Positions 1 to 7,903 of a stretch of DNA of 20,038 nt are shown in pieces. The position numbers and the translations under genes are program-made. Location of the stretch: NCBI GenBank assembly GCA_002477275.1, contig DLOU01000054.1, positions 1-20,038 of the forward strand, in the 5' to 3' direction. Within the stretch, counting starts at the first letter, position 1. Each line of letters starts with the position of its first letter. The notes beneath the pieces were generated by a model that worked only from the letters and a program-made list of their open reading frames with translations, made no database searches and was not told the DNA's origin. The stretch is from Caryophanales bacterium UBA7476. Its GTDB lineage: Bacteria > Bacillota_I > Bacilli_A > RF39 > UBA660.

Positions 1-39
1 TATTAATCCTTTTTTAAATAAAGAAGATACTAAAAAGAC

Positions 40-1215
40 TTATACAAACATATTTTGCATAAGTCCTTTTTTTAGATTTATTAACTTAAATATTTTTTCT
101 GTTTCTAGTTCTATTTTTCTATCTATCAACTTAAAAATATTTGCAATTTTTTTCTGTTCTTCTTCCGAATAAATATATATTTCTTGATTTAAAATATTAT
201 CGGATTTTAACCCAAGTTGGGCTGAACCAGTAACTTTTCTTTTTAGTTGTTTATTTATATATTTCGAATTAATTTGATAGTGTAAAAATAATGAATTAAT
301 GTCATTGACTTTTAATAAATAAACGTGATCCCCTAAAACGTATTTATTATCTTCATCAATAAATCCAGTTTTACCAATAATTAATCCTCCGCCTATATCA
401 TCTTTAGGCATTACTAAATCGCCATATGATAATAAATCTAAATTACAAAAAGTTGGCTTAATTTTCAAAATATTACCATCAGAATTTACTGTTCCCATAT
501 CCATAATATAATAGTTTCCATTAATATCAACTTTATCAGCTTTAGATTTTCCTGTTAAACAAGAACAATATTTTTTTAATAATGCTTTTTCTTTACAAGT
601 ATCTTTATTAAAATATTTATCTAATGTACTCATTTTAAATAACTTAAGGTCTTCAATTTTCTTAGATTGTAATTCTATTTTTTTGTCAATAAGCGATAGA
701 AAATTGGATACTTTAGTTTGCTCATTTAAAGATGGAAAATTAAATTCTAACTTACTTAAACCAACAATGGTTAAAGCTTTTTGTGTTGATCCAATCGCAC
801 TATCCAAAATTTTTCTTTTATTTCTTTCTAAGTTATATTCTATGTATTTTGAATTTTCTTTTATATTCTTTAACCAAATTAAATTTCCGTCCTTAAAATA
901 AAAGGGATTATCATTTGGCACTCTGTATATATTTCCTAATGTTCCTACTCCAGTAATTAAAATATCGTTTTTTTCTGGGACACCATATTTTATTTTAATT
1001 TCATTATATTTTTCTTTTGTTATATATAATAAATCTGATACATTTTTGTTTGCCTTTAACTCAGTAATTTCTTTTCCTCTATAAAAAGGGATACCATCGC
1101 TTACATAGTCAGATAAATAAATTCTTTTACTTGAAGTAAGTTCTGAAATATCAGATAATTTTCTACTTATATAGTCATTATTAAAATCTCTAAATCTTAT
1201 TTTTGGAACATTCAT
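40..1215 (-). CDS. hsdS: Type I restriction-modification specificity subunit HsdS (copy A, left)
   Basis: This 391-aa protein is a DNA-recognition subunit of a type I R-M complex. It would bind HsdM and HsdR and set the bipartite target. It has the classic two-TRD layout: TRD1 at about residues 1-170, a central conserved helix at about 175-195 (DKKIELQSKKIEDLKLFK), TRD2 at about 200-350, and a C-terminal helix ending LKKGLMQNMFV. The first eight residues (MNVPKIRF), the central helix and the last eleven residues match the HsdS at 2369-3538, while both TRDs differ. The start has a GGTGGTGAG ribosome binding site. In this orientation that site and the ATG can pair with an upstream 12-nt complement, and no good promoter is visible just upstream, so this copy may be silent. 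Family assignment is firm; the OFF state is inferred. Confidence 0.93.
   Translation of the reverse strand: MNVPKIRFRDFNNDYISRKLSDISELTSSKRIYLSDYVSDGIPFYRGKEITELKANKNVSDLLYITKEKYNEIKIKYGVPEKNDILITGVGTLGNIYRVPNDNPFYFKDGNLIWLKNIKENSKYIEYNLERNKRKILDSAIGSTQKALTIVGLSKLEFNFPSLNEQTKVSNFLSLIDKKIELQSKKIEDLKLFKMSTLDKYFNKDTCKEKALLKKYCSCLTGKSKADKVDINGNYYIMDMGTVNSDGNILKIKPTFCNLDLLSYGDLVMPKDDIGGGLIIGKTGFIDEDNKYVLGDHVYLLKVNDINSLFLHYQINSKYINKQLKRKVTGSAQLGLKSDNILNQEIYIYSEEEQKKIANIFKLIDRKIELETEKIFKLINLKKGLMQNMFV
41..73. repeat. IR3 left arm at the hsdS 3' end
   Basis: 33 bp, an inverted copy of 3505-3537 with one mismatch. It encodes the shared C-terminus KKGLMQNMFV of both HsdS proteins and is itself almost self-complementary. 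Confidence 0.85.
633..687. repeat. IR2 left arm in the central hsdS helix
   Basis: 55 bp, an inverted copy of 2897-2951 with 5 mismatches. It encodes the conserved DKKIELQSKKIEDLKLFK helix between the TRDs. Crossover here would exchange the TRD1 halves between the two hsdS genes while keeping the reading frame. Confidence 0.88.
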
Positions 1216-1250
1216 TATCTCACCACCAAACTAGTCCTTAAGTTTAATAA
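1192..1250. repeat. IR1 left arm, 59 bp perfect inverted repeat
   Basis: The reverse complement of this stretch is identical to 2334-2392. It covers the ribosome binding site, start codon and first codons of the left hsdS. It bounds the integrase-containing segment and is a likely recombination site. It holds CCTTAAGTT, also found in IR2. Confidence 0.93.
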
Positions 1251-1262
1251 TGAGATAATGAA
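1211..1262 (-). promoter_or_regulatory. Start-site-blocking hairpin before the left hsdS
   Basis: On the minus strand TTCATTATCTCA (1251-1262) is a perfect 12-bp complement of TGAGATAATGAA (1211-1222), which holds the end of the ribosome binding site and the start codon. The loop is 28 nt. The downstream half lies in IR1, the upstream half just outside it in the invertible segment, so the hairpin forms only for the hsdS next to the integrase 5' end. The blocking effect is inferred. Confidence 0.65.
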
Positions 1263-1266
1263 CAAC

Positions 1267-1272
1267 TATAAT
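1267..1272 (+). promoter_or_regulatory. -10 element of the integrase gene
   Basis: TATAAT 27 bp before the ATG at 1299, followed by the GGAAAGGAGG ribosome binding site. There is no TG extension and the -35 region (about 1244-1249, in IR1) is weak. If right, part of this promoter lies in the repeat itself. Confidence 0.5.
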
Positions 1273-1298
1273 ATTTCTTTGGAAAGGAGGAATATTAT

Positions 1299-2264
1299 AT
1301 GTTTGCTAAAAAAAATAAGATTTTATATAGTGATTGGATTTATGAATGGCTTATTGATAAAAAAGAATATATAAAAGAATCCACATATGCTAATTATTCA
1401 AATAATATTTTTAATCATATAATTCCTAAATTAGGAAATATCTATATTCAAGATTTAAATCATAAAACCATTCAAGATTTTCTTTTGAATCTATTTAAAA
1501 ATGGAAGAAAAGATGGATCTGGTGGATTATCTGAAAAAACAATTAAGGATATAACAATCATTATTAAAGGAAGTTTGAGAAAAGCAATAAATGAAGAAAA
1601 AATAAGACATTTTGAATTGACTTTTAATTATCCAAAAGATAATAAAGATTCAAAAATATATATCCTATCAAAACATGAACAAAACAAACTTACAAATTAT
1701 GTTTTAGAAAACTTAACTAATAGAAATATAGGATTATTAATATCCTTATATTCAGGTCTTAGAATTGGTGAATTGTGTGCATTGCAATGGAATGATATAG
1801 ACTTCAAAAAGAATATATTATCAGTAAATAAAACTATTCAAAGAGTTTATATTAAAGATAAAGATAATAATGTTTCTAAAGTGATAATAACAACTCCAAA
1901 AACAAAAAATGCTAATAGAGAAATACCTATTAACAAAGAATTTTTAGAATTATTAAAGAAACTTAAAACAAAGGGTGATGATTATATAATTACAGGATCA
2001 AGTAAATATCTTGAACCAAGAACATATAGAAAATACTTTAACAAAGTATTAAAACAAGTAAAAATAAAGCAATTTAATTTTCATTCATTAAGACATACAT
2101 TTGCTACAAATTGCATCTCTTTAGGTGTAGATTATAAGACAGTAAGTGAGTTATTAGGACATGCTAATGTTAATATAACATTAAACCTATATGTACACCC
2201 TAGATTATCTCAAAAGAAAAAATGTATTGATATGATATGCAAAGTATTTCAAGAAAGTATTTGA
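1299..2264 (+). CDS. Tyrosine recombinase (phage-integrase family), probable hsdS invertase
   Basis: This 321-aa site-specific recombinase would invert the DNA between the repeats shared by the two hsdS genes. The N-terminal SAM-like core-binding domain spans about residues 8-100. The catalytic domain carries R155 (SGLRIGELCALQW), a likely beta-strand lysine K201, H262 and R265 (HSLRHTFAT), H288 (LGHANVNIT) and nucleophile Y298, so the set is complete. The start is supported by GGAAAGGAGG eight bases before the ATG, with a TATAAT at 1267-1272. The gene sits alone between the two 59-bp IR1 arms, the arrangement known from phase-variable hsdS loci in streptococci and other Firmicutes. No other mobile-element genes are present, so a role as a dedicated invertase is more likely than integration of an element. 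It ends in TGA, which shows TGA is a stop here. Confidence 0.93.
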   Translation: MFAKKNKILYSDWIYEWLIDKKEYIKESTYANYSNNIFNHIIPKLGNIYIQDLNHKTIQDFLLNLFKNGRKDGSGGLSEKTIKDITIIIKGSLRKAINEEKIRHFELTFNYPKDNKDSKIYILSKHEQNKLTNYVLENLTNRNIGLLISLYSGLRIGELCALQWNDIDFKKNILSVNKTIQRVYIKDKDNNVSKVIITTPKTKNANREIPINKEFLELLKKLKTKGDDYIITGSSKYLEPRTYRKYFNKVLKQVKIKQFNFHSLRHTFATNCISLGVDYKTVSELLGHANVNITLNLYVHPRLSQKKKCIDMICKVFQESI

Positions 2265-2276
2265 AATACTTTTTAT
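2241..2276 (+). terminator. Weak terminator-like hairpin after the integrase
   Basis: AAAGTATTTC (2241-2250) and GAAATACTTT (2263-2272) form a 10-bp A/T-rich stem with a 12-nt loop, followed by a short T run. It overlaps the integrase TGA. The stem is weak, so read-through into hsdS is likely. The repeated AAAGTATTT units are also a possible protein-binding site. Confidence 0.45.
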
Positions 2277-2299
2277 AATGTTCAAAAATTGTAAAAGTG

Positions 2300-2308
2300 T
2301 GATATAAT
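2300..2308 (+). promoter_or_regulatory. Extended -10 promoter for the right hsdS, inside the invertible segment
   Basis: TGATATAAT fits the TGnTATAAT consensus; a weak -35 (TTCAAA) lies at 2281-2286. Transcription would start near 2315 and read into hsdS at 2369. Because it is inside the IR1-bounded segment, inversion would aim it at the left hsdS. Confidence 0.7.
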
Positions 2309-2333
2309 TATTATTAGTTAAGTTAGTATCTTT

Positions 2334-2392
2334 TTATTAAACTTAAGGACTAGTTTGGTGGTGAGATAATGAATGTTCCAAAAATAAGATTT
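2334..2392. repeat. IR1 right arm, 59 bp perfect inverted repeat
   Basis: Exact inverted copy of 1192-1250. It covers the GGTGGTGAG site, the ATG at 2369 and the codons for MNVPKIRF of the right hsdS. Recombination between the arms would flip 1251-2333, that is, the integrase and the promoter at 2300-2308. Confidence 0.93.
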
Positions 2393-3538
2393 TCTCAATA
2401 TGATTATGAATGGAATTATGAACCTTTAAATAAATATGTTGAAAGAATAGTAAGAAAAAATAAAAACAATGAATCAGACTTGGTGCTTACAATCTCAGCA
2501 CAATACGGATTAGTTGATCAATGTACATTTTTTAATAGAAATGTTTCTAGTTCAAATCTAGAAGGATATTATTTATTAAATAATGGAGATTTTGCTTATA
2601 ATAAAAGTTATTCAAATGGCTATCCATGGGGCACAGTTAAAAGACTTAACTTATATGATAAGGGTGTTGTTTCATCACTTTATATATGTTTCAAAAACAA
2701 TTCCTTAATTGATTCAGATTATTTACAACACTATTTTGAAACAAATAAATGGTACTCTCAAGTAAGTTCAATATCCGTTGAAGGTGCTAGAAATCATGGT
2801 TTATTAAATATTGCAGTTAACGATTTTTTTAATACTCAACATTTTTTTCCTAACATAGATGAGCAAAAGGATATAGCAAAAGTATTAAATTTACTAGACA
2901 AAAAAATAGAACTGCAAAGTAAGAAAATTGAGGACCTTAAGTTATTTAAAAAAGGACTAAATTATAAAATTTTCTCCAATTGCAAATACGAATATACTTT
3001 AAAAGATATTTTAATGGAATATAATAAAAGAACAAAAGTTAATAACGAATATGAAGTATTATCTTCTACAGCAAACGGAATTTACTTACAAAGTGAGTAT
3101 TTTAATAAACAAGCTGCTAGTAATGACACGACGGGATATAAAATCATACCTAGAGGGTATATTACATATAGATCTATGAGTGATACAGGAGAATTCCATT
3201 TCAATATACAAAATATAGTTAATTATGGAATTGTCAGTCCTGCCTATCCTGTATTTAATATTGATGAAACTAAAGTTAATAAAAACTATTTAATATATTA
3301 CATGAACGAGAACAAAAATTTTATCAATACAATATTAAGTACAAAAGAAGGTGGTACAAGATTTGCACTTAGTTATTCAAAACTATTATCTATTAAGATT
3401 AAAATTCCATCAAGAGAAGAGCAAGACCAATTTGCTTCATTGATTTCAGATATAAATAAAAAAATCGATTTAGAGAAATTAAAACTTGATAATATTAATT
3501 CATTAAAAAAAGGACTTATGCAAAACATGTTTGTATAG
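2369..3538 (+). CDS. hsdS: Type I restriction-modification specificity subunit HsdS (copy B, right)
   Basis: This 389-aa DNA-recognition subunit is the partner of the left copy. It has TRD1 at about residues 1-170, the central helix at about 177-196 (LDKKIELQSKKIEDLKLF), TRD2 at about 200-350 (ending in IKIPSREEQDQF), and a C-terminal helix ending LKKGLMQNMFV. The start is set by the GGTGGTGAG site 5' of the ATG, inside IR1. An extended -10 promoter (TGATATAAT) lies about 60 bp upstream within the integrase-containing segment, and the start-site-blocking complement seen at the left copy is absent. This is therefore the copy I expect to be expressed in the sequenced orientation. It converges on hsdM rather than following it, so it must be transcribed separately from hsdRM. 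Confidence 0.94.
   Translation: MNVPKIRFSQYDYEWNYEPLNKYVERIVRKNKNNESDLVLTISAQYGLVDQCTFFNRNVSSSNLEGYYLLNNGDFAYNKSYSNGYPWGTVKRLNLYDKGVVSSLYICFKNNSLIDSDYLQHYFETNKWYSQVSSISVEGARNHGLLNIAVNDFFNTQHFFPNIDEQKDIAKVLNLLDKKIELQSKKIEDLKLFKKGLNYKIFSNCKYEYTLKDILMEYNKRTKVNNEYEVLSSTANGIYLQSEYFNKQAASNDTTGYKIIPRGYITYRSMSDTGEFHFNIQNIVNYGIVSPAYPVFNIDETKVNKNYLIYYMNENKNFINTILSTKEGGTRFALSYSKLLSIKIKIPSREEQDQFASLISDINKKIDLEKLKLDNINSLKKGLMQNMFV
2897..2951. repeat. IR2 right arm in the central hsdS helix
   Basis: Inverted partner of 633-687. The longest identical stretch is 19 bp (GACCTTAAGTTATTTAAAA). It shares the nine bases CCTTAAGTT with IR1, a possible recombinase core. Confidence 0.88.
3505..3537. repeat. IR3 right arm at the hsdS 3' end
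   Basis: Inverted partner of 41-73 (one C/T difference). It overlaps the bidirectional terminator-like hairpin at 3505-3546. Crossover here would exchange the complete hsdS genes between the two positions. Confidence 0.85.
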
Positions 3539-3546
3539 TCCTTTTT
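3505..3546. terminator. Bidirectional terminator between convergent hsdS and hsdM
   Basis: AAAAAGGACT (3507-3516) pairs with AGTCCTTTTT (3537-3546), and the 20 bases between are also largely self-complementary. T-runs occur on both strands, so it can end hsdS (plus) and hsdM (minus). It covers the hsdS stop codon. Confidence 0.75.
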
Positions 3547-3549
3547 ATT

Positions 3550-5112
3550 TTATATTTCATCTAATCCTAATTCTTTCAAATAAACATTAAGTTCTTTATC
3601 TACTTCTGCTATTTCTTTATCAATTTGTTTTAAATCTTGTTGAACAGCTTTAATATCAATTTCTTCTTCCTCTTCAAATGTATCTACATATCTAGGAATA
3701 TTAAGATTATAATCATTTTCTGCTACTTCTGACATAGGAGCAACATGACAATATTTTTCTACTTCTACTCTATTTTTATAAGTTTCAATAATTTTATCTA
3801 CATCTTCATCTCTTAATCTATTTTGATTTTTTCCAGCTTCAAAATCTTTTGATGCATCTATAAATAAAATATTTTCTTCATTTTCTCTACATTTTTTAAA
3901 TACAAGAATACAAGTTGGAATACTTGTTCCATAGAATATATTTGCTGGTAATCCAATTACAGCATCTAAATAATTTTTTTCTTTAATTAAATATTCTCTT
4001 ATAGTTCCCTCAGAAGCTCCTCTAAATAAAACTCCATGAGGTAAAACTACAGCCATTGTTCCATTATCTGATAATTGATAAATCATATGTTGAATAAATG
4101 CAAAGTCGGCTTTAGATTTAGGTGCTAATTTACCATAAGCACTAAATCTTTCGTCTTCAATAAACTTAGGGTCTGCACTCCATTGAGCTGAATATGGAGG
4201 ATTTGCAACGATGGCATCAAACTTCATATCAATATGTCTTGGTCTTTCAAGTGTATCATCATTTTTAATATCAAAATGCTTAAATGAAATTCCATGTAAT
4301 AACATATTCATTCGAGCTAAGTTGTATGTAGTTGAATTAAACTCTTGACCATAATATGATGTAACTTTAGTTTCTTTACCTACTCTTAATAGTAATGAAC
4401 CAGATCCACAAGTTGGATCATACACACTTTGTAATTTCGATTTATTTAAAGTTACTAGTTTAGCAAGTATTCTTGATACTTGTTGAGGAGTATAAAATTC
4501 TCCTGCTTTTTTACCAGCTGATGCGGCGAAATTTGAAATCAAATATTCATAAGCATCACCCAATACATCAATTTCTGCATCTTCATGATGAAAATCAATA
4601 TCATCTATCTTAAGCATAATAGTAGATATTAATTTAGTTCTTTCAGCCTCTCCTCTACCTAATTTAGAGTTATTTAAATCCATATCTTCAAATAGGTTTT
4701 CAAAATCATCTTCAGATTCATTTCCTAAAGTTGATTCAGATATTGTATTAACTGCTTTAGCTAACATTGAAATATCAAATTTACCAGTTTTAATTTTCTT
4801 AATTAATGTACTCCATAAATAATCAGCTTCTAAGAAATATCCCATATTTGAATCATTAATTAATTGAGATTTTAAAGCTTCTCTATACTCTTCTTTATTC
4901 CAAGCTTCTTCGTAATCTATTTCATCATCTTTTAAATATGTTGAATTAACATAATTAACTAGATTTTCAGATAAATATCTGTAGAAGATTAATCCAAGAA
5001 TATAGTTTTTAAAATCATTCGCATCCATATTACCTCTTAAGGTATTAGCAATACTCCATAATTGTTTTTGAAGTTCTGCTTGTTGTGATTGTTGTTTTTC
5101 TTCTCTAGACAT
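3550..5112 (-). CDS. hsdM: Type I restriction-modification methyltransferase subunit HsdM
   Basis: This 520-aa N6-adenine methyltransferase would use SAM to modify the target chosen by HsdS; an M2S1 complex is typical. The N-terminal HsdM helical domain spans about residues 10-150. The SAM-binding motif I is DPTCGSGSLLL at about 232-242 and the catalytic motif IV is NPPY at 304-307. The C-terminal helices (about 470-520, rich in Glu and Lys) would contact HsdS. Length is normal for the family. Its AGGAGG ribosome binding site overlaps the hsdR stop codon and the two genes are 11 bp apart, so they form an operon. Downstream, a near-palindromic hairpin with T-runs on both strands separates it from the convergent hsdS. 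Confidence 0.96.
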   Translation of the reverse strand: MSREEKQQSQQAELQKQLWSIANTLRGNMDANDFKNYILGLIFYRYLSENLVNYVNSTYLKDDEIDYEEAWNKEEYREALKSQLINDSNMGYFLEADYLWSTLIKKIKTGKFDISMLAKAVNTISESTLGNESEDDFENLFEDMDLNNSKLGRGEAERTKLISTIMLKIDDIDFHHEDAEIDVLGDAYEYLISNFAASAGKKAGEFYTPQQVSRILAKLVTLNKSKLQSVYDPTCGSGSLLLRVGKETKVTSYYGQEFNSTTYNLARMNMLLHGISFKHFDIKNDDTLERPRHIDMKFDAIVANPPYSAQWSADPKFIEDERFSAYGKLAPKSKADFAFIQHMIYQLSDNGTMAVVLPHGVLFRGASEGTIREYLIKEKNYLDAVIGLPANIFYGTSIPTCILVFKKCRENEENILFIDASKDFEAGKNQNRLRDEDVDKIIETYKNRVEVEKYCHVAPMSEVAENDYNLNIPRYVDTFEEEEEIDIKAVQQDLKQIDKEIAEVDKELNVYLKELGLDEI

Positions 5113-5123
5113 ATTTTAACCTC

Positions 5124-7874
5124 CTACATATATTTCTTTAATAGATTCTTAACGAATCCTTTAATGTTTTCAATAATTGATATTTTCTTTAAGAATGGAG
5201 CTTCAATAGATTGTCCTATTAATCCATCTGGGAAAATACCACTATATTCAAATTCATTGATAATAGTTTCTAACGTTTCTAAGTTAATATTATTTTCAGT
5301 AGCAAATTTTTCTATTTCCTTCTGTCTTTCTTTATTCATGTGATTATCGAAAGCTTCATCAATTGAATCTTCTTCTTTTAAAGCTGGTAAAATTGAAGAT
5401 AAGAAACTCTTAATTAATTCAGCTTTTAAGAACAATTCATCATCTGTAATATTAACTAATTTACTTTGAATATCAGCTATATCTTTTTGTTTTTGTTCTT
5501 CATTAGATAAATCAACATTTCTAATTAAATTTAAAATATAAGAAACATTAATTTTATCAGTTTGTATTAGTTCTAGCGAGAATGTTATATCATTCAAAAT
5601 AGAACTCTTTTCTTTATCATTTGATAGTTTTCTATATAGTTCATAATACTTAGATTTATAATCTTCAAACATTTGAGTATTAATCATTGAATCAGTATTA
5701 TCTAAATCAAATTGATTAAATGTTTTTAAACTAACTAATATCTTAGCTACTTCTCTAAATGCAACAATAAATTCTTTTATGTCATCTTCACTTTCAAGTG
5801 AATCTACACTTTCAACTACTGGAGTAATTTCTAATAATTTATTTACTGCATTATTGAATTTTTCTAAGTATGTTTCATATGGAGCCATAATAACTGTATC
5901 TACACTATTTGTTTGTGAGAATAATTTAACAGCTTCATCTACTCTTGCTTTAGTAGTCCTATAGCATACTATATTACCAAATGGTTTAGTATCAGATTCA
6001 ACTCTGTTAGTTCTAGAAAATGCTTGAATAAGATCATGAAACTTTAATGGTTTGTCTACATATAAAGTATTTAATCTTTTAGCATCAAATCCAGTTAATA
6101 GCATATTAACTACTATAACAATATCTATTTCAGTATTTTTAATTCTCTTACATATATTTCTAAAATAAGAATCAAATGTATGAGTACTAAAATTAGTCTT
6201 GAACATCTTGTTATAATCTTTCATACATCTATCAAGTGCTTCTCTTGAATGCTCTGGATTCTTATCTAGATCTTCATTAGCGCCATATGTGAATATAGCA
6301 CCTATCTTTAAATCATGATTTAATGATTTAAACATATCATAATACTTAATTAATAAAGGTATTGATGAAACTGTAAATAAAGCATTATATTTTCTATCTC
6401 TAGTTTTAACATTATGATGATCAATAATATCTTGTGCAATAAGTCTTACTCTATCATCAGCCATAAATACTTCATCAGTATCTATTCCTTCTACCATTAA
6501 ATCTTCTTCTGTTTGTCCGTTAAATTCAACCAACTTCATATAATCAACTGAGAATCCTAAAACATTCTCGTCTTTAATAGCATCTTTAATTAAATATGTA
6601 TGTAAACATTTTTCAAAAATATCTGCTGTACTTCTTCCATCTTGTGATGGATTTTCTTTAAATCTTGGAGTACCAGTAAATCCAAAATATTGAGCTTTAC
6701 TAAATGTTTTAGATATTTGTCTATGCATATCTCCGAATTGTGATCTATGACATTCATCAATTATAAAGATTGTTTTTAAATCTTTATATTTTTCCATAAC
6801 ACTTGCATATTTAGGATTCGAACATGCATTAGCCATTTTTTGAATTGTAGTAATTATTAATGGCTTAGTACTATCCTTAATTTGTTGTATTAATTTATCT
6901 GTTTGGTTAGTCATATCGACACAACCTGGATCAAACTTATTAAATTCATCTAAAGTTTGTTTATCTAAGTCTTTTCTATCAACTAAGAAGAACACTTGAT
7001 TAATAGATGGCTCTAAAGATAAAATTTGACTTGTTTTAAATGAAGTAATAGTTTTACCTGAACCAGTTGTATGCCATACATAACCATTATTGTTTGTATC
7101 TAAAGCACGAGATACAATATTTTCTACAGCATATACTTGATATGGTCTCATAACCATTAACATTTTTTCTGTTTCATTTATAATCATGTATCTTGCTATC
7201 ATTTTACCAATATGACATCTATCTAGGAAGAATACACAAAATTGTTCTAGATTAGTAATTCTATTGTTATCTACATCAGTCCAATAGAATGTAAATCCAT
7301 AATTAAGTTCTTGATCTCCATTAGCAAAATATTTTGTATCTACACCATTACTTATAATGAATAATTGAATAAATTTATATAGTCCAAAATATGAATGTCT
7401 TTTATATCTTTTAATTTGATTAAAAGCTTCTTTCATATCTATTCCTCTTCGTTTTAATTCAATTTGAACAAGAGGAAGTCCGTTAATTAAAATAGTCACA
7501 TCGTATCTATTAGTATATTTACCTTCAACTGTAGTTTGATGAGTTACTTGAAAGTTATTTCTACACCAATCTTTTGTGTTAAATAATTCAATGTAAACAA
7601 TTGAACCATCATCTCTTTGTATATCTTGCTTTTGTCTTAATTCTTTTGCAGACTGAAAAACACCTTTACCAGATATTTTAACCATTAATCTTTCAAATTC
7701 TTTATCCGATAAGTCTTTAAATTTTAATTCTGCTCTATTATGCAGGTTTACTTGTTCCCTAAAATTTCTTTCTAATTCGATTACATCATTTATTTCAATA
7801 TATTGATATCCTTGTTTTCTTAATTGGTCTATCATTCTATCTTCTAATTTAGATTCACTTTCATATGTACCCAT
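5124..7874 (-). CDS. hsdR: Type I restriction-modification restriction subunit HsdR
   Basis: This 916-aa ATP-dependent motor and nuclease subunit cuts unmodified DNA after translocation. The PD-(D/E)xK nuclease region is at about residues 115-145 (D125, E139, K141). The SF2 helicase has Walker A TTGSGKT at 269-275, DECH at 373-376 and FTGTP at 399-403, followed by a second RecA-like lobe with LLTGFDAKRLNTLYVDKP and a QAFSRTNR motif, then a C-terminal helical region. The frame is open to a TTG at 7898, but the ATG at 7874 has a good GGTGGTGA site six bases upstream, so I use that start. An extended -10 promoter lies at 7904-7912. It is first in the operon with hsdM. All catalytic motifs are intact, so restriction should be active if an HsdS is made. 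Confidence 0.96.
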   Translation of the reverse strand: MGTYESESKLEDRMIDQLRKQGYQYIEINDVIELERNFREQVNLHNRAELKFKDLSDKEFERLMVKISGKGVFQSAKELRQKQDIQRDDGSIVYIELFNTKDWCRNNFQVTHQTTVEGKYTNRYDVTILINGLPLVQIELKRRGIDMKEAFNQIKRYKRHSYFGLYKFIQLFIISNGVDTKYFANGDQELNYGFTFYWTDVDNNRITNLEQFCVFFLDRCHIGKMIARYMIINETEKMLMVMRPYQVYAVENIVSRALDTNNNGYVWHTTGSGKTITSFKTSQILSLEPSINQVFFLVDRKDLDKQTLDEFNKFDPGCVDMTNQTDKLIQQIKDSTKPLIITTIQKMANACSNPKYASVMEKYKDLKTIFIIDECHRSQFGDMHRQISKTFSKAQYFGFTGTPRFKENPSQDGRSTADIFEKCLHTYLIKDAIKDENVLGFSVDYMKLVEFNGQTEEDLMVEGIDTDEVFMADDRVRLIAQDIIDHHNVKTRDRKYNALFTVSSIPLLIKYYDMFKSLNHDLKIGAIFTYGANEDLDKNPEHSREALDRCMKDYNKMFKTNFSTHTFDSYFRNICKRIKNTEIDIVIVVNMLLTGFDAKRLNTLYVDKPLKFHDLIQAFSRTNRVESDTKPFGNIVCYRTTKARVDEAVKLFSQTNSVDTVIMAPYETYLEKFNNAVNKLLEITPVVESVDSLESEDDIKEFIVAFREVAKILVSLKTFNQFDLDNTDSMINTQMFEDYKSKYYELYRKLSNDKEKSSILNDITFSLELIQTDKINVSYILNLIRNVDLSNEEQKQKDIADIQSKLVNITDDELFLKAELIKSFLSSILPALKEEDSIDEAFDNHMNKERQKEIEKFATENNINLETLETIINEFEYSGIFPDGLIGQSIEAPFLKKISIIENIKGFVKNLLKKYM

Positions 7875-7903
7875 CGTTTCACCACCTAAATATCTCAAAT
7901 ATA

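Noticed and set aside
683..901. Plus-strand open frame inside the left hsdS
   Set aside because: It lies fully within the firm hsdS reading frame on the other strand and has no start signals.
40..1215. Left hsdS as a pseudogene or a silent half cassette
   Set aside because: It is full length with both TRDs, the central helix, the C-terminal helix and a start codon with a ribosome binding site. It may be off, but it is not broken.
1299..2264. Integrase as part of an integrated mobile element
   Set aside because: There are no excisionase, relaxase, phage or transposition genes and no tRNA or att-like direct repeats. Its place between inverted hsdS repeats is better explained as a dedicated invertase.
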